Assembly (NCBI RefSeq): GCF_028372415.1
Contig: NC_092878.1
Coordinates: 29,804,903-29,868,902, forward strand
DNA length: 64,000 nt
Direction: 5' to 3'
DNA from: Notamacropus eugenii
Lineage: Eukaryota; Chordata; Mammalia; Diprotodontia; Macropodidae
Shown: positions 9,410 through 20,550 of the stretch, piece after piece
Layout of the letters: the number at the start of each line of letters is the position of its first letter
Numbering within the stretch: the first letter of the stretch is position 1
Position numbers and translations under genes: made by a program
Notes under the pieces: model-generated
Databases searched by the model: none
What the model saw: the letters and a program-made list of their open reading frames with translations, nothing else
Told to the model about the DNA's origin: nothing

Positions 9410-10060
9410 TCTGACCAAGAATTCTCTCAATGAATTTTCAACAAGCATCATCCAAGTGCTTCTAAAAGATGCCCACTGAGGAGGAACCTACTCCCTCCCA
9501 CAGCAGTTCATTCCATTTTGAGATAGCTCTGTTAAGAAGGTTGGTTTTTTTCTCTTACGTTGTATGAAGATCTCCCTCCATGCATCATTCATCCATAGTC
9601 TAGTTCTTCCCTGTGGGGTCACATGGAACAAATCTTAACCTTCTACATGGTAGCTCTTCAAATATTTAAAGACTGTTATATTGTCTCTTGTATGTTTTCT
9701 CTTCAATAGGTTAAACTTTCCCAATTTCTCCAACAGATCCTTTTAAGGTGTGTTCTCCTATCCCCTAGTCAGCCTATCACTCTCTTTTAGATATGCTCCA
9801 GCTTGTCTAGGTCTTTCTTAAAATAAGGTATTTTTCCTAAAATACTGAAAACAATCCTGGAGATGTGGCACAACCAAGGTAGAATATAGTGGAACTGTGA
9901 CTTCCCTCAGTTTAGATATTCTGCATCTCTTGATGCAGTCTGGAATAACATTAGCTTTTCTGGTGGCCATATCACACCAATGATTCCTATTGAGTGTGTA
10001 ATCCATGAAGACCCTCAGATCTTTTTCATAGGAACTGCTGTTTAGCCATACCGCCAACAA
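9410..10060 (-). mobile_element. CR1/L3-type LINE, 3' part, long
   Basis: This is the longest CR1-like copy. Its reverse order runs ttcattccattttgagatag, ctcttcaaatatttaaagac, caacagatcctttt, tatgctccagcttgtctagg, aaaacaatcctggagatgtg, gatgcagtctggaataacat and attgagtgtgtaatccatg. These match the 3' ORF end and 3' UTR order of vertebrate CR1. Confidence 0.8.
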
Positions 10061-10330
10061 GAAAGGGGAGCTTCTTTCTTAGGAGGAATAAATATCAAAA
10101 TTCCAGGACCAAACTTAACAGTTTGGTCACCCTCTTACAATATGGCTGAAGAGGAGATGTCTAGTTCTTAGTCCTGCCTGATGGTCAAGGTAGGTTGATC
10201 CCTGGGGTGGGATATAATTGAGGAATTCACCCTCAGCCAGTCTGATATTGAATAGATGTCCTGGTGAGTCCTTTTCTCTATATCAAGTTCCAATAAAACC
10301 CAGCTTGCTCTAATATCAGACATTTTTTAA
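10061..10330 (+). mobile_element. Possible old LTR fragment
   Basis: A gtgagtccttttctc segment is followed by a polyadenylation signal (aataaa) and cccagcttgctctaatatc, like the R-U5 end of a retroviral LTR. No paired copy or flanking duplication was found, so the call is weak. The edges are approximate. Confidence 0.3.
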
Positions 10331-10338
10331 CACTTATT

Positions 10339-10586
10339 CAGTGGTTTTCAGTTGTGTCTGACTCTTCATGACTCCATTTGAGTTTTTCTTGGAAAAGATA
10401 CTAGCATGGTTTTCCATTTCCTTCTCCAGCTCATTTTACAGATGAGGAAATTGAGGCAAACTAGGTTAAGTGACTTGTCCAGGGTCACACAGCTAGTACA
10501 TGTCTGAGGCCAGATTTGAACTCAGGAATATGAGTCTTCCTAACTCCAGACCTGACACTCTATCTACTGTGCCACCTGGCTGCCCT
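10339..10586 (-). mobile_element. Mar1-like SINE
   Basis: Reverse orientation: ttttcagttgtgtctgactc, gatactagcatggttttcca, ttccttctccagctcatttt, tgccacctggctgcc. Confidence 0.88.
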
Positions 10587-10619
10587 CCTTTGCAACACTG
10601 CCCTGCATCAAATTTGATA

Positions 10620-10860
10620 GAGCCAGAGAAATTTACAAAGTAAATACAGTAAAAGAAGAGGAAATATAGGATGCTTCTTTGCAAATGTGGGGATCTATGG
10701 ATGTGGAACACTGATATAAAGTCAGATTTTTTTCAATATATTGGTTAGTTCTGCTGAAAAGAGGGCAACATTTTTTAGACTATTATAAGGAATGACTCTC
10801 TGGGAGGGGATTTATTTCTTAAATCAAAAACAAAGAACATCAATAAACCTCAAGCAAAAA
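10620..10860 (+). mobile_element. L1 LINE 3' end (old)
   Basis: It has gtggggatctatggatgtgg, caatatattggttagttctg and an a-rich end, collinear with the copy at 3300-3680. Confidence 0.55.
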
Positions 10861-10906
10861 AAGTGCTGTGGTAGTGTATAGGCCTGTCCTGTGACAGATG
10901 GAGTGA

Positions 10907-10922
10907 TAGATCAGTATGATTT
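10907..10922. repeat. Left copy of a 16-bp target-site duplication
   Basis: tagatcagtatgattt occurs here and again, without mismatch, at 13921-13936, flanking the composite L1/HAL1-like insertion. Confidence 0.85.
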
Positions 10923-10984
10923 TTTTTTTTTTTTGGACCAGAAACCCTGAGGGTCTTCTCCTTTCAGACTTTTTTTTATTAGGC

Positions 10985-11147
10985 AAAAGGGGACATTTTT
11001 TGACTCATTTATTTTTTTTGTAACATAGATAATAGGAAAATTTATTTTATATGACTTCACATACATAATTAATATCACACTGTTTGCCTTTTCAAAGGGG
11101 AGGGAAGGGGTAGGAGAAAAAGAGAAAATTTGGAACTCAAAATTTTT
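10985..11147 (+). mobile_element. L1 LINE 3' end inside the composite element
   Basis: Plus-strand L1 end: acttcacatacataattaat, atatcacactgtttgc, aggggagggaaggg, then aatttggaactcaaaatt. It meets an oppositely oriented L1 end at 11148. Confidence 0.6.
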
Positions 11148-11275
11148 TTTATAATAAATTTATTTTCAGTTTTCAACAATCACTTCCATAAGTTTTAAAT
11201 TTTCTCACTCTTCCTTCCCACAATGGCATCCAATCTTATATGGGTTCTACACATACATTCTTTCTTTCTTCCTTT
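11148..11275 (-). mobile_element. L1 LINE 3' end inside the composite element
   Basis: Minus-strand L1 end: aataaatttattttcagttt, caacaatcacttccataag, ttctacacatacattc. The two tails face each other across an AT-rich junction. Confidence 0.6.
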
Positions 11276-12055
11276 TTTTTTTGGATTTATTTATTTTTAG
11301 ACTTCAACATTCATTTCCACAAAATTTTGAGTTCCAGTTTTTCTCCCCATCTCTCCCCCCCACCCCATAATACCTTGCATTCTGATTACCCCTTCCCTCA
11401 ATGTACTCTCCCTTCTATCACACCCTACCCTTCCCTTATCCCCATCTTCTCTCTTTTCTTGTAGGGTAATATAAATTTCTATATCCCATTACTTGTGTTT
11501 CCTATTTCCAGTTATATACAATAATAATTCTCAACATTTGTTTCTAATACTTTGAATTCCAACTTCTCTCCCTCCTTCCCTTCCTACCCCACTGAGAAGG
11601 CAAGTAATTCAATACAGGCTATATATGTGTCATTTTGCAAAAGACTTCCATAATAATCATATTCTGTAATACTAACTATATTGCCATCTATCCTACCCTG
11701 TCCCCCTGCCTTTTTTTATTCTCTCATTTGACGTTTACCCTCCCTTCTATCATCCCCCTCACCTCATTTGTCCCCTCCTCCCCTACTTTCCTGTAGTGTA
11801 AGATAGATTTTCATACCAAATTCAGTGAGCATGTTATTCCCTCCTTAAGCCATATGTGAAGAGAGTAACATCACTTTTCCTCTCTCCCCTTCTCCCTTTT
11901 CTGCTCCATTGAACAAGATTTTTCTTATCTCTTTTATGAGTTAAAGCCTGCCCCACTCCATTTCTCCCTTTCTCCTCCCAGTATTTTCCTCCCTCACCCC
12001 TTGATTTTTATTTTATGTTTTTATGGATATAATCTGTTCTGATTAAATTCAACGT

Positions 12056-12057
<2 letters not shown>

Positions 12058-12100
<43 letters not shown>
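12058..12100. repeat. (CT)n microsatellite
   Basis: An almost pure ct run of about 35 bases with two tgtct interruptions, in the HAL1-like 3' UTR. Confidence 0.95.
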
Positions 12101-12102
<2 letters not shown>

Positions 12103-13920
12103 GTGTATACAATCCCTCCACCTACCCAAATACTGAGAAAAGTCTCAAGATTTACAAATATTATCTTTCCATGTAAGAGTGTAAACAGTTCAGCTTTAGA
12201 AAGTCCTTTAAGATTTCTCTTTCCTGTTTACCTTTTCATGCTTCTTTTGATTCTTGTGTTTGAAAGTCAAATTTTCTCTTCAATTCTGGTCTTTTCATCA
12301 TGAATGCTTGAAAGTTCTCTATATCATTGAATGACCATTTATTCCCTTGAAGTATTATACTCCCTTTTGCTGAGTAGGTGATTCTTGGTTTTAATCCTAG
12401 TTCCTTTGACTTCTTGAATATCCTATTCCAAGCCCTTCAATTCCTTAATGTTGAAGCTGCCAGATCCTGTGTTATCCTGACTGTATTTCCACAGTACTCA
12501 AATTGTTTCTTTCTAGCTGCTTGCAATATTTTCCCCTTGACCTGGGAACTCTGAAATTTGACCACAATATTCCTAGGAGTTTCTCTTTTTGGGTCTCTTT
12601 CAAGAAGTGATTGGTGGATTCTTTGAATATTTATTTTGTCCTCTGGTTCTAGAATATCAAGGCAGTTTTCCTTGATAATTTTATGAAAGATAATATCTAG
12701 GCTCTTATTTGATCATGACTTTCAGGTAGTCCCATTATTTTTAAATTGTTTCTCTTGGATCTATTGTCCAGGCCAGTTGTTTTTCCAATGAGATGTTTCA
12801 CATTATCTTCTATTTTTTCAATCTTTTGGTTTTGTTTTCTAACTGCCTGGATTATCTCATAGTCATTAGCTTCCCTGAACTTGATTCTCTCTTTTAAAGA
12901 ACTATGTTGTTCAGTGAGCTTTTGAACCTTCTCCTCCATTTGGCTAATTCTGCTTTTTAAAGCCTCCTTCTCCTCACTGGCTTTTTGGACCTCTTTTTCC
13001 AATTGAGTTAGCCTCTTTTTAAAGCTGTTATTTTACTCAGCATTTTTTGGTTCTCCTTTAGCAAGCAGCTGACACACTTTTCAAGCTCTTCTATGGCTTG
13101 AGCCCATTTCATATTCATTTTGGGGGTACTGGAGGCAGAGGCCTTGACTTCCTCTGACAGTATACCTTGTTCTTCCTCATCCAAAAGGATGGAAGGAGAC
13201 ACTTGTTCATCAAGAAAGTAACCTTCTATGGCCTTATTTTTCCCCCTTTTTTGAGCGTTTTCCCAGTCAGTCAATTGACCTCTGAATCTTTTGTCAAGAG
13301 GAGGGTCCTAGTGCTCCTCCTCCCCCCAGGACCTTGCTCAAGGCTGATATTCAGATCAGCTGCTCAACTTCCCCAGGGGCTTTGAGTTGGGGTGGGGCTG
13401 CCACTGAAGGCTGAGGTTCAGATCAGCTGCTCAATTCCACCAGAGGCTTTAAGCTGTGCTGCCTGAACAATGGATCCAGGCTGCTTCTGTGTAGCCACCT
13501 GCCATCTGCTGCTGCTGCTGCTGCTGCCGCCTGAGGCCAGTACTGGGGGAACCCAGTTTCCCTCTTGCCCAGCTGGGAAAGCCCTTTCACACTGACCTTT
13601 GGAGCTTTCTTTGTCACTTGTGGATTGAGGGATCTGGGACTCTTCCTGCTGGGAATTCTGCCCCAGAGGTCTGTTCAGATCCTGTTCCTCCCAGTGCTGG
13701 CCAGTGCTGGGCTTCACTCCACTCAGTGTCCTGTGAGATAGACCTTTCCTGTTGGTCTTCCAGGTTACTTTTGGCTGGAAACCTCTTCCACTCTGTTGTT
13801 CTGTGGCTTCTGCTGCTCTAGAATTTGCTGAGGGTCATTTTTAACAGGTATTTTGTGGGCTGTGGGGGAAGCACTAGAGCCTATGTGTCTTTCTACTCCA
13901 CCATCTTGGCTCTGTCCCCC

Positions 13921-13936
13921 TAGATCAGTATGATTT
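13921..13936. repeat. Right copy of a 16-bp target-site duplication
   Basis: Identical to 10907-10922. Confidence 0.85.
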
Positions 13937-14074
13937 GAGGGTCACCACATGGGTAGCTATTATGCCTGAAATTGGAATTACTTCTTTAGATTGACATTGA
14001 ACACACATCTATAATATAACATAGGAATATAGCAGATCCCAGATTATTTGAGAGTACATAAAGTGTATTGGAAA

Positions 14075-14210
14075 GTTAAATAATAAAAATAAGAGGTAAT
14101 ATTTATATAGTACCTACTGTGTACCAACCACTTGATAAATGCTTTACAAATATCGTAGTATTTGATCTGGGAGGTAGGTACTACTACTACTACTACTATA
14201 ACTATTATCC
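14075..14210 (-). mobile_element. MIR-type SINE remnant with (TAC)n
   Basis: It has tatatagtacctactgtgta, cacttgataaatgctttac and a ggaggtaggtactac run that has expanded to tac repeats. Confidence 0.55.
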
Positions 14211-14214
14211 CCTT

Positions 14215-14360
14215 GACTTGGGGACCAGGTTTGAATTCCATCTCCAATACTTCCCAGCTACATGGCCCCTGGGGCAAATCATTTAACCTCTCTGAGACTA
14301 TTTTTTCATTCATAAAATGGAGGTGAAAATGCTGGCACTGCCTTCCTCACAAAATTGTAA
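14215..14360 (+). mobile_element. MIR-type SINE
   Basis: Order ggtttgaattccatctcc, acttcccagctacatggccc, catttaacctctctgaga, cataaaatggaggtg. Confidence 0.6.
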
Positions 14361-14385
14361 ATTTTAAAACTATACATAAATGTGA

Positions 14386-14944
14386 CTCATGATTACTCAT
14401 TAATTATTAGCTGGTGTAGGAAAGCAGAGCCAGGTGGAAAGTCACAGTGAGTGATGGAAACAGAAAACTTAAGAGGTGGAGGTATCAGGAGATAAGCTTC
14501 CTACTTCTTAATTTTCCACAGGTCTAGATTTGAAAAACATTGAGAAATCATTAGGGGTAGCTAACAAGTATTGCCACAGCAAGAGCCTTAACTAGGGTGG
14601 AGTGACCAGAGCTTTGCCCCAGGGCCCTAATCTCTGGGGTTTTACTTCTTCAAGTTGATTGAAGCAGGGTGGAGTGAAGTGTATCATCTATTCTTTGCCT
14701 ATTTGGGAAGTTGGCATATATTCTCATGAGCTGGAAATTTTACATGTCATCCTCTTGGCAAGAAGGATCTCCTTTCCATCATTTGACAGGAGAATTAAAT
14801 AATGTGCTATTGAGATTCAAATTGTTAACACCCTCTAAGGGAAAGTGGGATCAGCTGGTGTTTGGTTTGTAAATCTAATTTTTGGGCCTGATTGAATTTT
14901 TCCTGAGTGGAAGAATTCTAGTTCTAATTCTGCCCAAATCCCTC
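14386..14944. other. Intergenic, unassigned
   Basis: No exon-like signal or repeat family recognised, apart from a short agagccttaactagggtgga segment that could be a worn transposon end. Confidence 0.35.
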
Positions 14945-14949
14945 TCCCC

Positions 14950-15165
14950 TTCAGGAAGACCCAAATCATAAAATCCTGCCTCAAAGACGTACAAGCTGTA
15001 CGACCCCAGACAAGTCATTGAATCTCTTAGTCTTATTTTCTTCATCTGTAAAATATTACTGACTTCCTAGGCTTCTTAGGAAGAACACGTGAAAGAATAT
15101 TGAAAAGCATTTGCAGACCTTAAAGCTGCATATGAATGTTGGCTGTTATTATTTATTATTGTTGA
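14950..15165 (+). mobile_element. MIR/Ther1-type SINE
   Basis: It has acgaccccagacaagtcatt, ttattttcttcatctgtaaa, agcatttgcagaccttaaag and a gttggctgttattattt end. Confidence 0.65.
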
Positions 15166-15461
15166 TAGCAGAACAAGAGGGTGAGGTTTGGTTTTCATAC
15201 ATACAAAATTTTCTGCCAGTGTAGTGGACTCCTTAGAATTCTTGTCTGTTTGTGACTTTTACCCACCAGGTAGGCCTCAAGGACCAGCCATTTGAAGGTG
15301 TGTTTGCAGAAAGGACAGCCCTCTTCTTTGTACATTACTACCCTGTCTCCACCTCCAGAGAGGTGAATGAGCAGCCAAGGTCACTGGCAAATGCAGGATA
15401 CTTTTTCCTCTGTTTTTTTTTTTTTTAACACCGCCTTCATTTCAATAGATAATGGATGTTT

Positions 15462-15706
15462 ATTGGTGAGTCATTTTTTCAGTCGTGTCTAACTCTTCAT
15501 GACCCCCATTGGGGTTTTCTTGGCAAAGACACTAAATAGTTTTCCATTTCCTTTTCCAGATGGAAATGTTAAGATGAGGAAACTGAGGCAAACAGAGTTG
15601 AGTGACTTGCCCAGCGTCACACAGCTAGTAAGTATCTGAGGCTGGATTTGAACTCAGAACTTGCAGACTTCATGTCCACTGTTCTATCCACTGTGCCATC
15701 TAGCTG
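15462..15706 (-). mobile_element. Mar1-like SINE
   Basis: Reverse orientation, from ttttcagtcgtgtctaactc to ctgtgccatctagctgc. The head end runs straight into the GATA microsatellite. A short internal duplication (gatggaaatgttaagatg) alters the CORE. Confidence 0.85.
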
Positions 15707-15708
15707 CA

Positions 15709-15777
<69 letters not shown>

Positions 15778-15790
15778 TAAATAGAGTGAG
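15707..15790. repeat. (GATA)n/(GACA)n microsatellite
   Basis: About 15 gata units followed by gaca units. Any open frame here is translated repeat only. Confidence 0.97.
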
Positions 15791-15849
15791 TGAGTTTGTG
15801 AGAGACAGAGAGAGAAATAGAGGTAGATAGATGATAGACATCCTTTCCC

Positions 15850-15960
15850 CCTCTCTTATGCAGAGAAACATCTCCATAACAAAGAATAAGGGAGAAAAAA
15901 GGCAGTTCAGCCACATTAACTACCATTCCTTGAGTCTGACAGTACATGCAATTTGGCAAG
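15850..15960 (-). mobile_element. L1 LINE fragment
   Basis: It shares ataacaaagaataagggaga, ggcagttcagcc and acagtacatgcaatttgg with the L1 pieces at 6490-6720 and 62390-62520. Confidence 0.4.
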
Positions 15961-16105
15961 AGGTTTTTTTCTACTGAATTTGGCCTTCTAGCCTTACGGT
16001 CCATATAGATGATCTCCTATCTTCAAGAGGCAAGATGCTCAGGACCTGTTGGGTCTCTGAACTCTTGAATAACTTCCAAGGCTGGAACTACCCCCCCCCC
16101 CCCCG

Positions 16106-16529
16106 CCCAAATCTTCCTTTCACTCCTAAGAAAATTTCCCCCTCCAGCTGAGAGGTGGAGATTGGGGAATATTATCATATTATCTATAAGCTCTCCTCTT
16201 AGTCCACTCGGGCAGACCCATTTACATTTGCCATATTTCTTTGCAAATTCTCAGTCCTATATAGATCTTATACTGGGGGAGTTCATTATCAGAGCTCTCC
16301 TCTTAGCTTAGAGGTGAGAAAGCTGTGAGTGAGGACAGGTAACTCTGATGTGTTTCTCTTCTAAGTCAGTTCTTAACAGTAGGGAATGGGGGAAATGGAA
16401 GACTGTGCATATACACAGCCTTCTCCTTCCCTCCGACCCAAGAGTGCTCCCCTGTGCTCTGCTCTGTCTTTCAGAGAAGAGATAAAAGGGGACAATAGCA
16501 TTCTTTTGGCTTTCTTCTTCAGGCCAGCA
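16106..16529. other. Intergenic, unassigned
   Basis: Begins after a poly-C run at about 16090-16105. Nothing recognisable. Confidence 0.35.
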
Positions 16530-17000
16530 CAAAGTTAATCAGTAATTTAAGTGCCTACTATGTGTCAGGCATTGTGCTAAGTTTTGTTCTTTGTCTTTTG
16601 CTCTCAGAGAGGAACATGATATCAGGGAGGTGATGCCATGACTTGCAAGTGAGCTAGATTTAAATGAGGGAAGGCTGTGCAAGGTCATTTTTCTCCTCCA
16701 GAGCTATATGAGTCCAGTGGCAAGAGGTAGATCAGGATGACTGGAGATGGCTTTCACTAAGTGCGAGAGACACAAAGAAAGCCAAAAGATAGTGCCTGAT
16801 CTCAAGGAATTTAGAGTCTAATGAGAGAGACAACATGCAGGCAACTGTGTTCACATAAGCAATGTATAGGATGAATTGGAGTTAACCAACAGTGGGAACC
16901 CACTAGAATTAAGGGGGATTGATAAAAGTCTTCCTGTAGAAAGTGGGATTTGATCTGGGACTTTGAACCAGAGCAGCCAGGAGGGAGAACATTTCATCAG
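16530..17000 (-). mobile_element. L2 LINE 3' region, split by a SINE
   Basis: The L2 3' start (taagtgcctactatgtgtca, ggcattgtgctaag) and its continuation (gagacacaaagaaagcc, tctcaaggaatttagagt, agtcttcctgtagaaagtg) flank a SINE at 16576-16760. A ctaag block appears at both junctions. Confidence 0.75.
16576..16760 (-). mobile_element. RTE-mobilised SINE
   Basis: It has tttgttctttgtcttttgct, ggaggtgatgccatgacttg, tgagggaaggctgtgcaagg, tctcctccagagctatatga and ggatgactggagatgg, collinear with 7245-7432 and the reverse of 4145-4342. Confidence 0.75.
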
Positions 17001-17111
17001 AGGAGTGGTTCCTCAGACAGGGGCTAACTCTAGAGGTAATGGGCTTCCCCTCCCTAGGATCTGCAGGCATTGGCTGTGTGACCACATATTGGTGAGGATT
17101 TCTTTTGCATA

Positions 17112-17400
17112 TGGCAGCTAAATGGCACAGTGAATAGGGCACTGTAATTGAAATTAGGAAGACTCGAATTCAAATCAAGCCTCAGACACTTACTAACTGT
17201 GTGACCTTGGGTAAATCACTTAACTTCTTGTCTTCCTTAGTTTCCTTATTGGTAAAATGGGTACAAGAATAGCACCTCTCTCCCGGGGTTGTTGGGAGGA
17301 TCAAATGAGATAATAAGTGTAAAGTGCCTAGTATATAGTAAGTGGGATATATATACATATATTATATATATGCGTATATATTAATTATTATCATTAATTA
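17112..17400 (+). mobile_element. Ther1-type SINE, complete
   Basis: tRNA-like head (ggcagctaaatggcacagtg), CORE (cttgtcttccttagtttcc), then ggggttgttgggaggatcaa and gtaaagtgcctagtatatag with an AT-rich tail. Confidence 0.8.
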
Positions 17401-17619
17401 CTCTGAGTGGAGCTAGATGACCTCAAGTCCCTTCCAACGCTCAGATTCCATGACTTTGTGATTACTATGACATCCTCTCAAGAACCCTAGGCAGCTGGGT
17501 CATCTTGGAGGCAGCCTTGGCCACTGAAACTCAGTTCTGAGACTACAAAGGGTGACTTCACCCCAGGAAATTCCTGTTAAAGTAGCCCCTGTCATCAATT
17601 AGTTACAACAAATAATAAC

Positions 17620-17875
17620 AACAATGGCATTTACATAGAGTGGCAAGCTTTGCAAAGTATTTTACAAATAAAATCTCATTTTATTCTCACAACAGCTGTG
17701 GAAGGTAGATACTATTATCTCCATTTTACATATGGGGAAACTGAGTCTGAGAGAGAGATTAAGTGCCTTGCCCAGGATCACCTAGCTAATAAGCATCTGA
17801 GGCTGTATTTGTATTCAGTTCTTCCTGATTTCAGGTCCAGCGGTCTCTCCACTATATCACCTAGCCACCCTTCGC
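17620..17875 (-). mobile_element. MIR/Ther1-type SINE
   Basis: Reverse order aagctttgcaaagtatttta, gtggaaggtagatactatta, ccattttacatatggggaaa, gccttgcccaggatcaccta, ccactatatcacctagcc. Confidence 0.8.
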
Positions 17876-18014
17876 TGAGGTATAATCAAATACTGTCTTT
17901 TGTCCTCTTAACAAAGTGCCAGTGGTTTAGGTCTGTAATCTCTATGAGAAGAGGTTTCTCAAATGCACTCCCCCAACAATGGCTTATTGCCATTTCATCA
18001 AGAAGTGATCAAGG

Positions 18015-18140
18015 GGACAAGGATACTGATTCTGGAGGCAGAGAATCTGGGTCTAAGTCTTACCTCCGATGTTTATAGCCTGGGTGACTTTGGGTCCAAG
18101 GTCCCTTCTAGCTCTGAATCTATGCCCTTAGGATCACTCT
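18015..18140 (+). mobile_element. MIR-type SINE remnant
   Basis: It keeps gagaatctgggtctaagtct, gcctgggtgactttggg and ccttctagctctgaatct. Confidence 0.45.
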
Positions 18141-18179
18141 TGAATCTTGGGGTCAGGGTCTCCATACAGCTCCCTTGAT

Positions 18180-18540
18180 CAGCCCTTGATTTGTTGTTTC
18201 CCCACTGGATTGTGAACTCTTTTTGGCAGCTAGATGGCTCAGTGGATGGAGCACTTGGCCTGAGTTTCAGGCCCTGAGTTCCAATCCAGGCTCAGACCCT
18301 TACCAGCTGTGTGATGCTGGGCAGTTCCTCGTTTGTAAAATGAAAAATAATAATAGCACTTACCTCGCGTGGTTGTTGTAAGGATCAAATGAGATAATTG
18401 CACAGTGCCTGGTACATAGCAAGCATCAGATAAATTATTTATTGTTATTATTATTATTATTATTAATATCCGTAGCTCTTAGGAGAGTGCCCAACACATA
18501 GTAAGTGCTTAATAAACGTTGATTGATTGATTGGCCCCTT
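18180..18540 (+). mobile_element. L2 LINE 3' end, split by a SINE
   Basis: Left part ccccactggattgtgaactc, right part tagctcttaggagagtgccc and acatagtaagtgcttaataa. The gap is filled by the SINE at 18225-18472. Confidence 0.75.
18225..18472 (+). mobile_element. Ther1-type SINE, nested in L2
   Basis: Head ggcagctagatggctcagtg, ccagctgtgtgatgctgggc, gtggttgttgtaaggatcaa and a ttattgttattattatta tail. Confidence 0.82.
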
Positions 18541-19264
18541 ACATATGGACCTATATAGAGATCCGCAGACCCCTTACAATGACTTGCCATTTCCCAGGAG
18601 TCCACAGTTGACAGATTTAAAGGTCACACCTATTTTTGTTATTCAGGCAACTTGATGGATCTGCTAACACAAAGGCCTATCCAATTTGGAGACAGGTGAG
18701 CTGAGATCACTTCCTCTCCTTAGCTGGTGGCCTTAGAAAACAGTACAAAATGATCCTGTAGGCTTAGATGTGTAGAAAACAGAGAACTGGATCCTGGGTA
18801 ACGGAGAAAGGAGAGAAAGGAGCTGCCACACCTACACCAATCTGGGCCAAGAGGAGAGTAAAACCAAAAGGCTGTATGTGCTTGACTTTCATAAGGAGCT
18901 GAGGATCCAACTTGGCACAAAGAAAGGTGGAAGCCACAAATGCACATAAAACCTATTTACCCAGCCAAGAAAATGAGTATAGTTAATGAGCCCTTGTAAT
19001 TGATTCTGCCTTTCATTTGTCTTACTTTTTTGGTTAGAGTCTCATGACAGGCAATTAATTTGAGTAATGGAGGATGCCTTTGATGGTCTTAGTAGATAAC
19101 GCAGTGAGCGGAAAATAAGAACTAGGATAAGATCTTCTCGGGAACATAGCATTTCACCTAAGGGAGGATATATCTGTTAAGTCCTATGGGGAATGGACAC
19201 TTCGCCATCTGAGAGTCTCTCCCCTTCTTAATATTTTAGTTTCTTTTTTTATACACATTTCTAT
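18541..19264. other. Intergenic, unassigned
   Basis: About 700 bases without a repeat family I recognise and with no splice-bounded open frame. Confidence 0.4.
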
Positions 19265-19278
19265 TGATATCAGTGGTT

Positions 19279-19512
19279 TTTAGGTGGCTCAGTGGATAGA
19301 ATGCCAGGCCTATAGTCAGGAAGATTCATCTTCCTGTGTTTAAATCTGGCCTCAGACACTTCCTAGGACTTTCCTGGGAAACTCACTTACCCTGTTTGCT
19401 TCTGTTTCCTCAACTATAAAATGAGCTGGAGAAAAAATGGCAAACCACTCCAGTATCTTTACTAAGAAAATCCCAAATCTGTCACAGAGTTGGATACAAC
19501 TGAAAAACAACT
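19279..19512 (+). mobile_element. Mar1-like SINE
   Basis: ttaggtggctcagtggatag, tctggcctcagacacttcct, gaaaaaatggcaaaccactc and a caactgaaaaacaac tail. Confidence 0.85.
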
Positions 19513-19852
19513 AAATTGTGGTTTTTGCCTCACCCAGATTTTTCCCCATATTCCTTATAACAAAGAAATACTTTTAAAGGGGAAGAAGGGAAAATTTTTG
19601 CAGGAAAACTAATAAAGAGATTGAAAAACTTTCACATAATATACACTGTTCCATGCTTATGGACTCCTATCCTCTGAAAAGGAGCAGGAGAATGTGTCTT
19701 CTTACATCTCTTTTTTTAAGTCAAGCTTCGTCATTTTCTGTCATTCAGTTTCATTTGTTTTGTGGTAGTTCTTTCCATTTACATTTTTGTAGTTGTGTAT
19801 GTCATTATCATGGGTCTGCTTACTTCACTTCATGTCATTTCCTGTAAGTCCT

Positions 19853-19868
19853 ACCATGTTTCTCTGTA
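19853..19868. repeat. Left 16-bp target-site duplication of the RTE insertion
   Basis: accatgtttctctgta, identical to 20551-20566. Confidence 0.9.
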
Positions 19869-20550
19869 GACTCTGTATACTGACTACCAAACTGAAGGTC
19901 TACAAAGCCATTCACTTAGTTCGTTGTTGTATACCTGCAAAACATGGACAGTCTACCAGCGCCATGCCAGGAAACTGAATAGCTTCCATTTGAACTGTCT
20001 TAGGAAGATTCTGAAGATCACCTGGCAGGATAAGGTACCAGACAGGGAAGTCCTTGCTCGAGCTGAACTGCCAAGTATTCATACTATGCTTCAGAAAGCG
20101 CAACTCCAATAGGCTGGCCATGTTGTTCCAATGCAAAATGTATGCTTGCCAAAAAGACTGTTTTATGGAGAACTCACATGAGGCAGGTAATCACATAGGG
20201 GTCAGATGAAGTGATTCAAAGACACTCTCATGGTCTCTCTCAAGAACTTTGGATTTATGTGACATGGGAGTCACTGGCACAGCACCACTCAGCATGTCAT
20301 GCCCACATCAGAAAAAGTGCTATGCTCTATGAGCAAAGCAGAATTGAAACAGCACAAAGGAAATGTAAGATGAGCAAATTTAGAGTATCCACCCCAAATG
20401 TTCATATGGATTATCTGTGCCCAATCTGTGGCAGAACATTCTGTCTTGGTCTGATCAGCCACAGTCGTACACATTGAAACTTCACTTTATCATGGTGATG
20501 TCATTTTGGTCCTCTTCAAGAATGAAGGACAACAACCAACTAACCAACCA
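19869..20550 (+). mobile_element. RTE-clade LINE, 5'-truncated 3' end
   Basis: It encodes the C-terminal end of an RTE polyprotein past the reverse transcriptase. Translated blocks in order are CKTWTVYQRHARKLN, NCLRKILKITWQDK, VPDREVLARAELPSIHT and QKAQLQ, then in other frames LPKRLFYGELT, and a C2H2-like end, CPICGRTF followed by SHSRTH. That zinc finger is two residues shorter than the usual spacing. Frame changes and stops are present. The 3' end (ttggtcctcttcaagaatga) has an aaccaacc tail. A perfect 16-bp duplication flanks it. Confidence 0.82.

Larger units (their letters stand above)
10923..13920 (-). mobile_element. HAL1-like (ORF2-less) L1 with nested L1 ends
   Basis: The 5' end is at 13920 (minus strand ggggacagagccaagatgg), followed by a 5' UTR, an ORF1 region from about 13274 to 12230, and then a purine-rich 3' UTR instead of ORF2. 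A poly-A (poly-T on plus) at 10921-10934 abuts the left duplication. ORF1 features in order are an acidic N-terminal part, a coiled coil (EEKVQKL and KIEDNVKHL), the RRM start NRSKRNNLKIMG, and the C-terminal HQSLLERDPK, NIVVKF, ITQDLAA and FDFQTQE. There is a frame change near 13005 and more stops in the C-terminal part. L1 3' ends in both directions (10985-11290) lie in its 3' part, so the 3-kb span is not one element. Confidence 0.75.

Noticed and set aside
13418-13717. 99-codon open frame near the HAL1-like 5' end
   Set aside because: It lies in the L1 5' UTR before the ORF1 start. The gct/gcc run creates an open but low-complexity frame.
15617-16004. Open frames rich in LSIYLSIY
   Set aside because: Translated (GATA)n repeat joined to a SINE.
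17112-17190. tRNA-like heads of SINEs as tRNA genes (here and at other SINE heads)
   Set aside because: They lead into CORE-SINE bodies and do not keep a full cloverleaf; they are SINE promoter relics.
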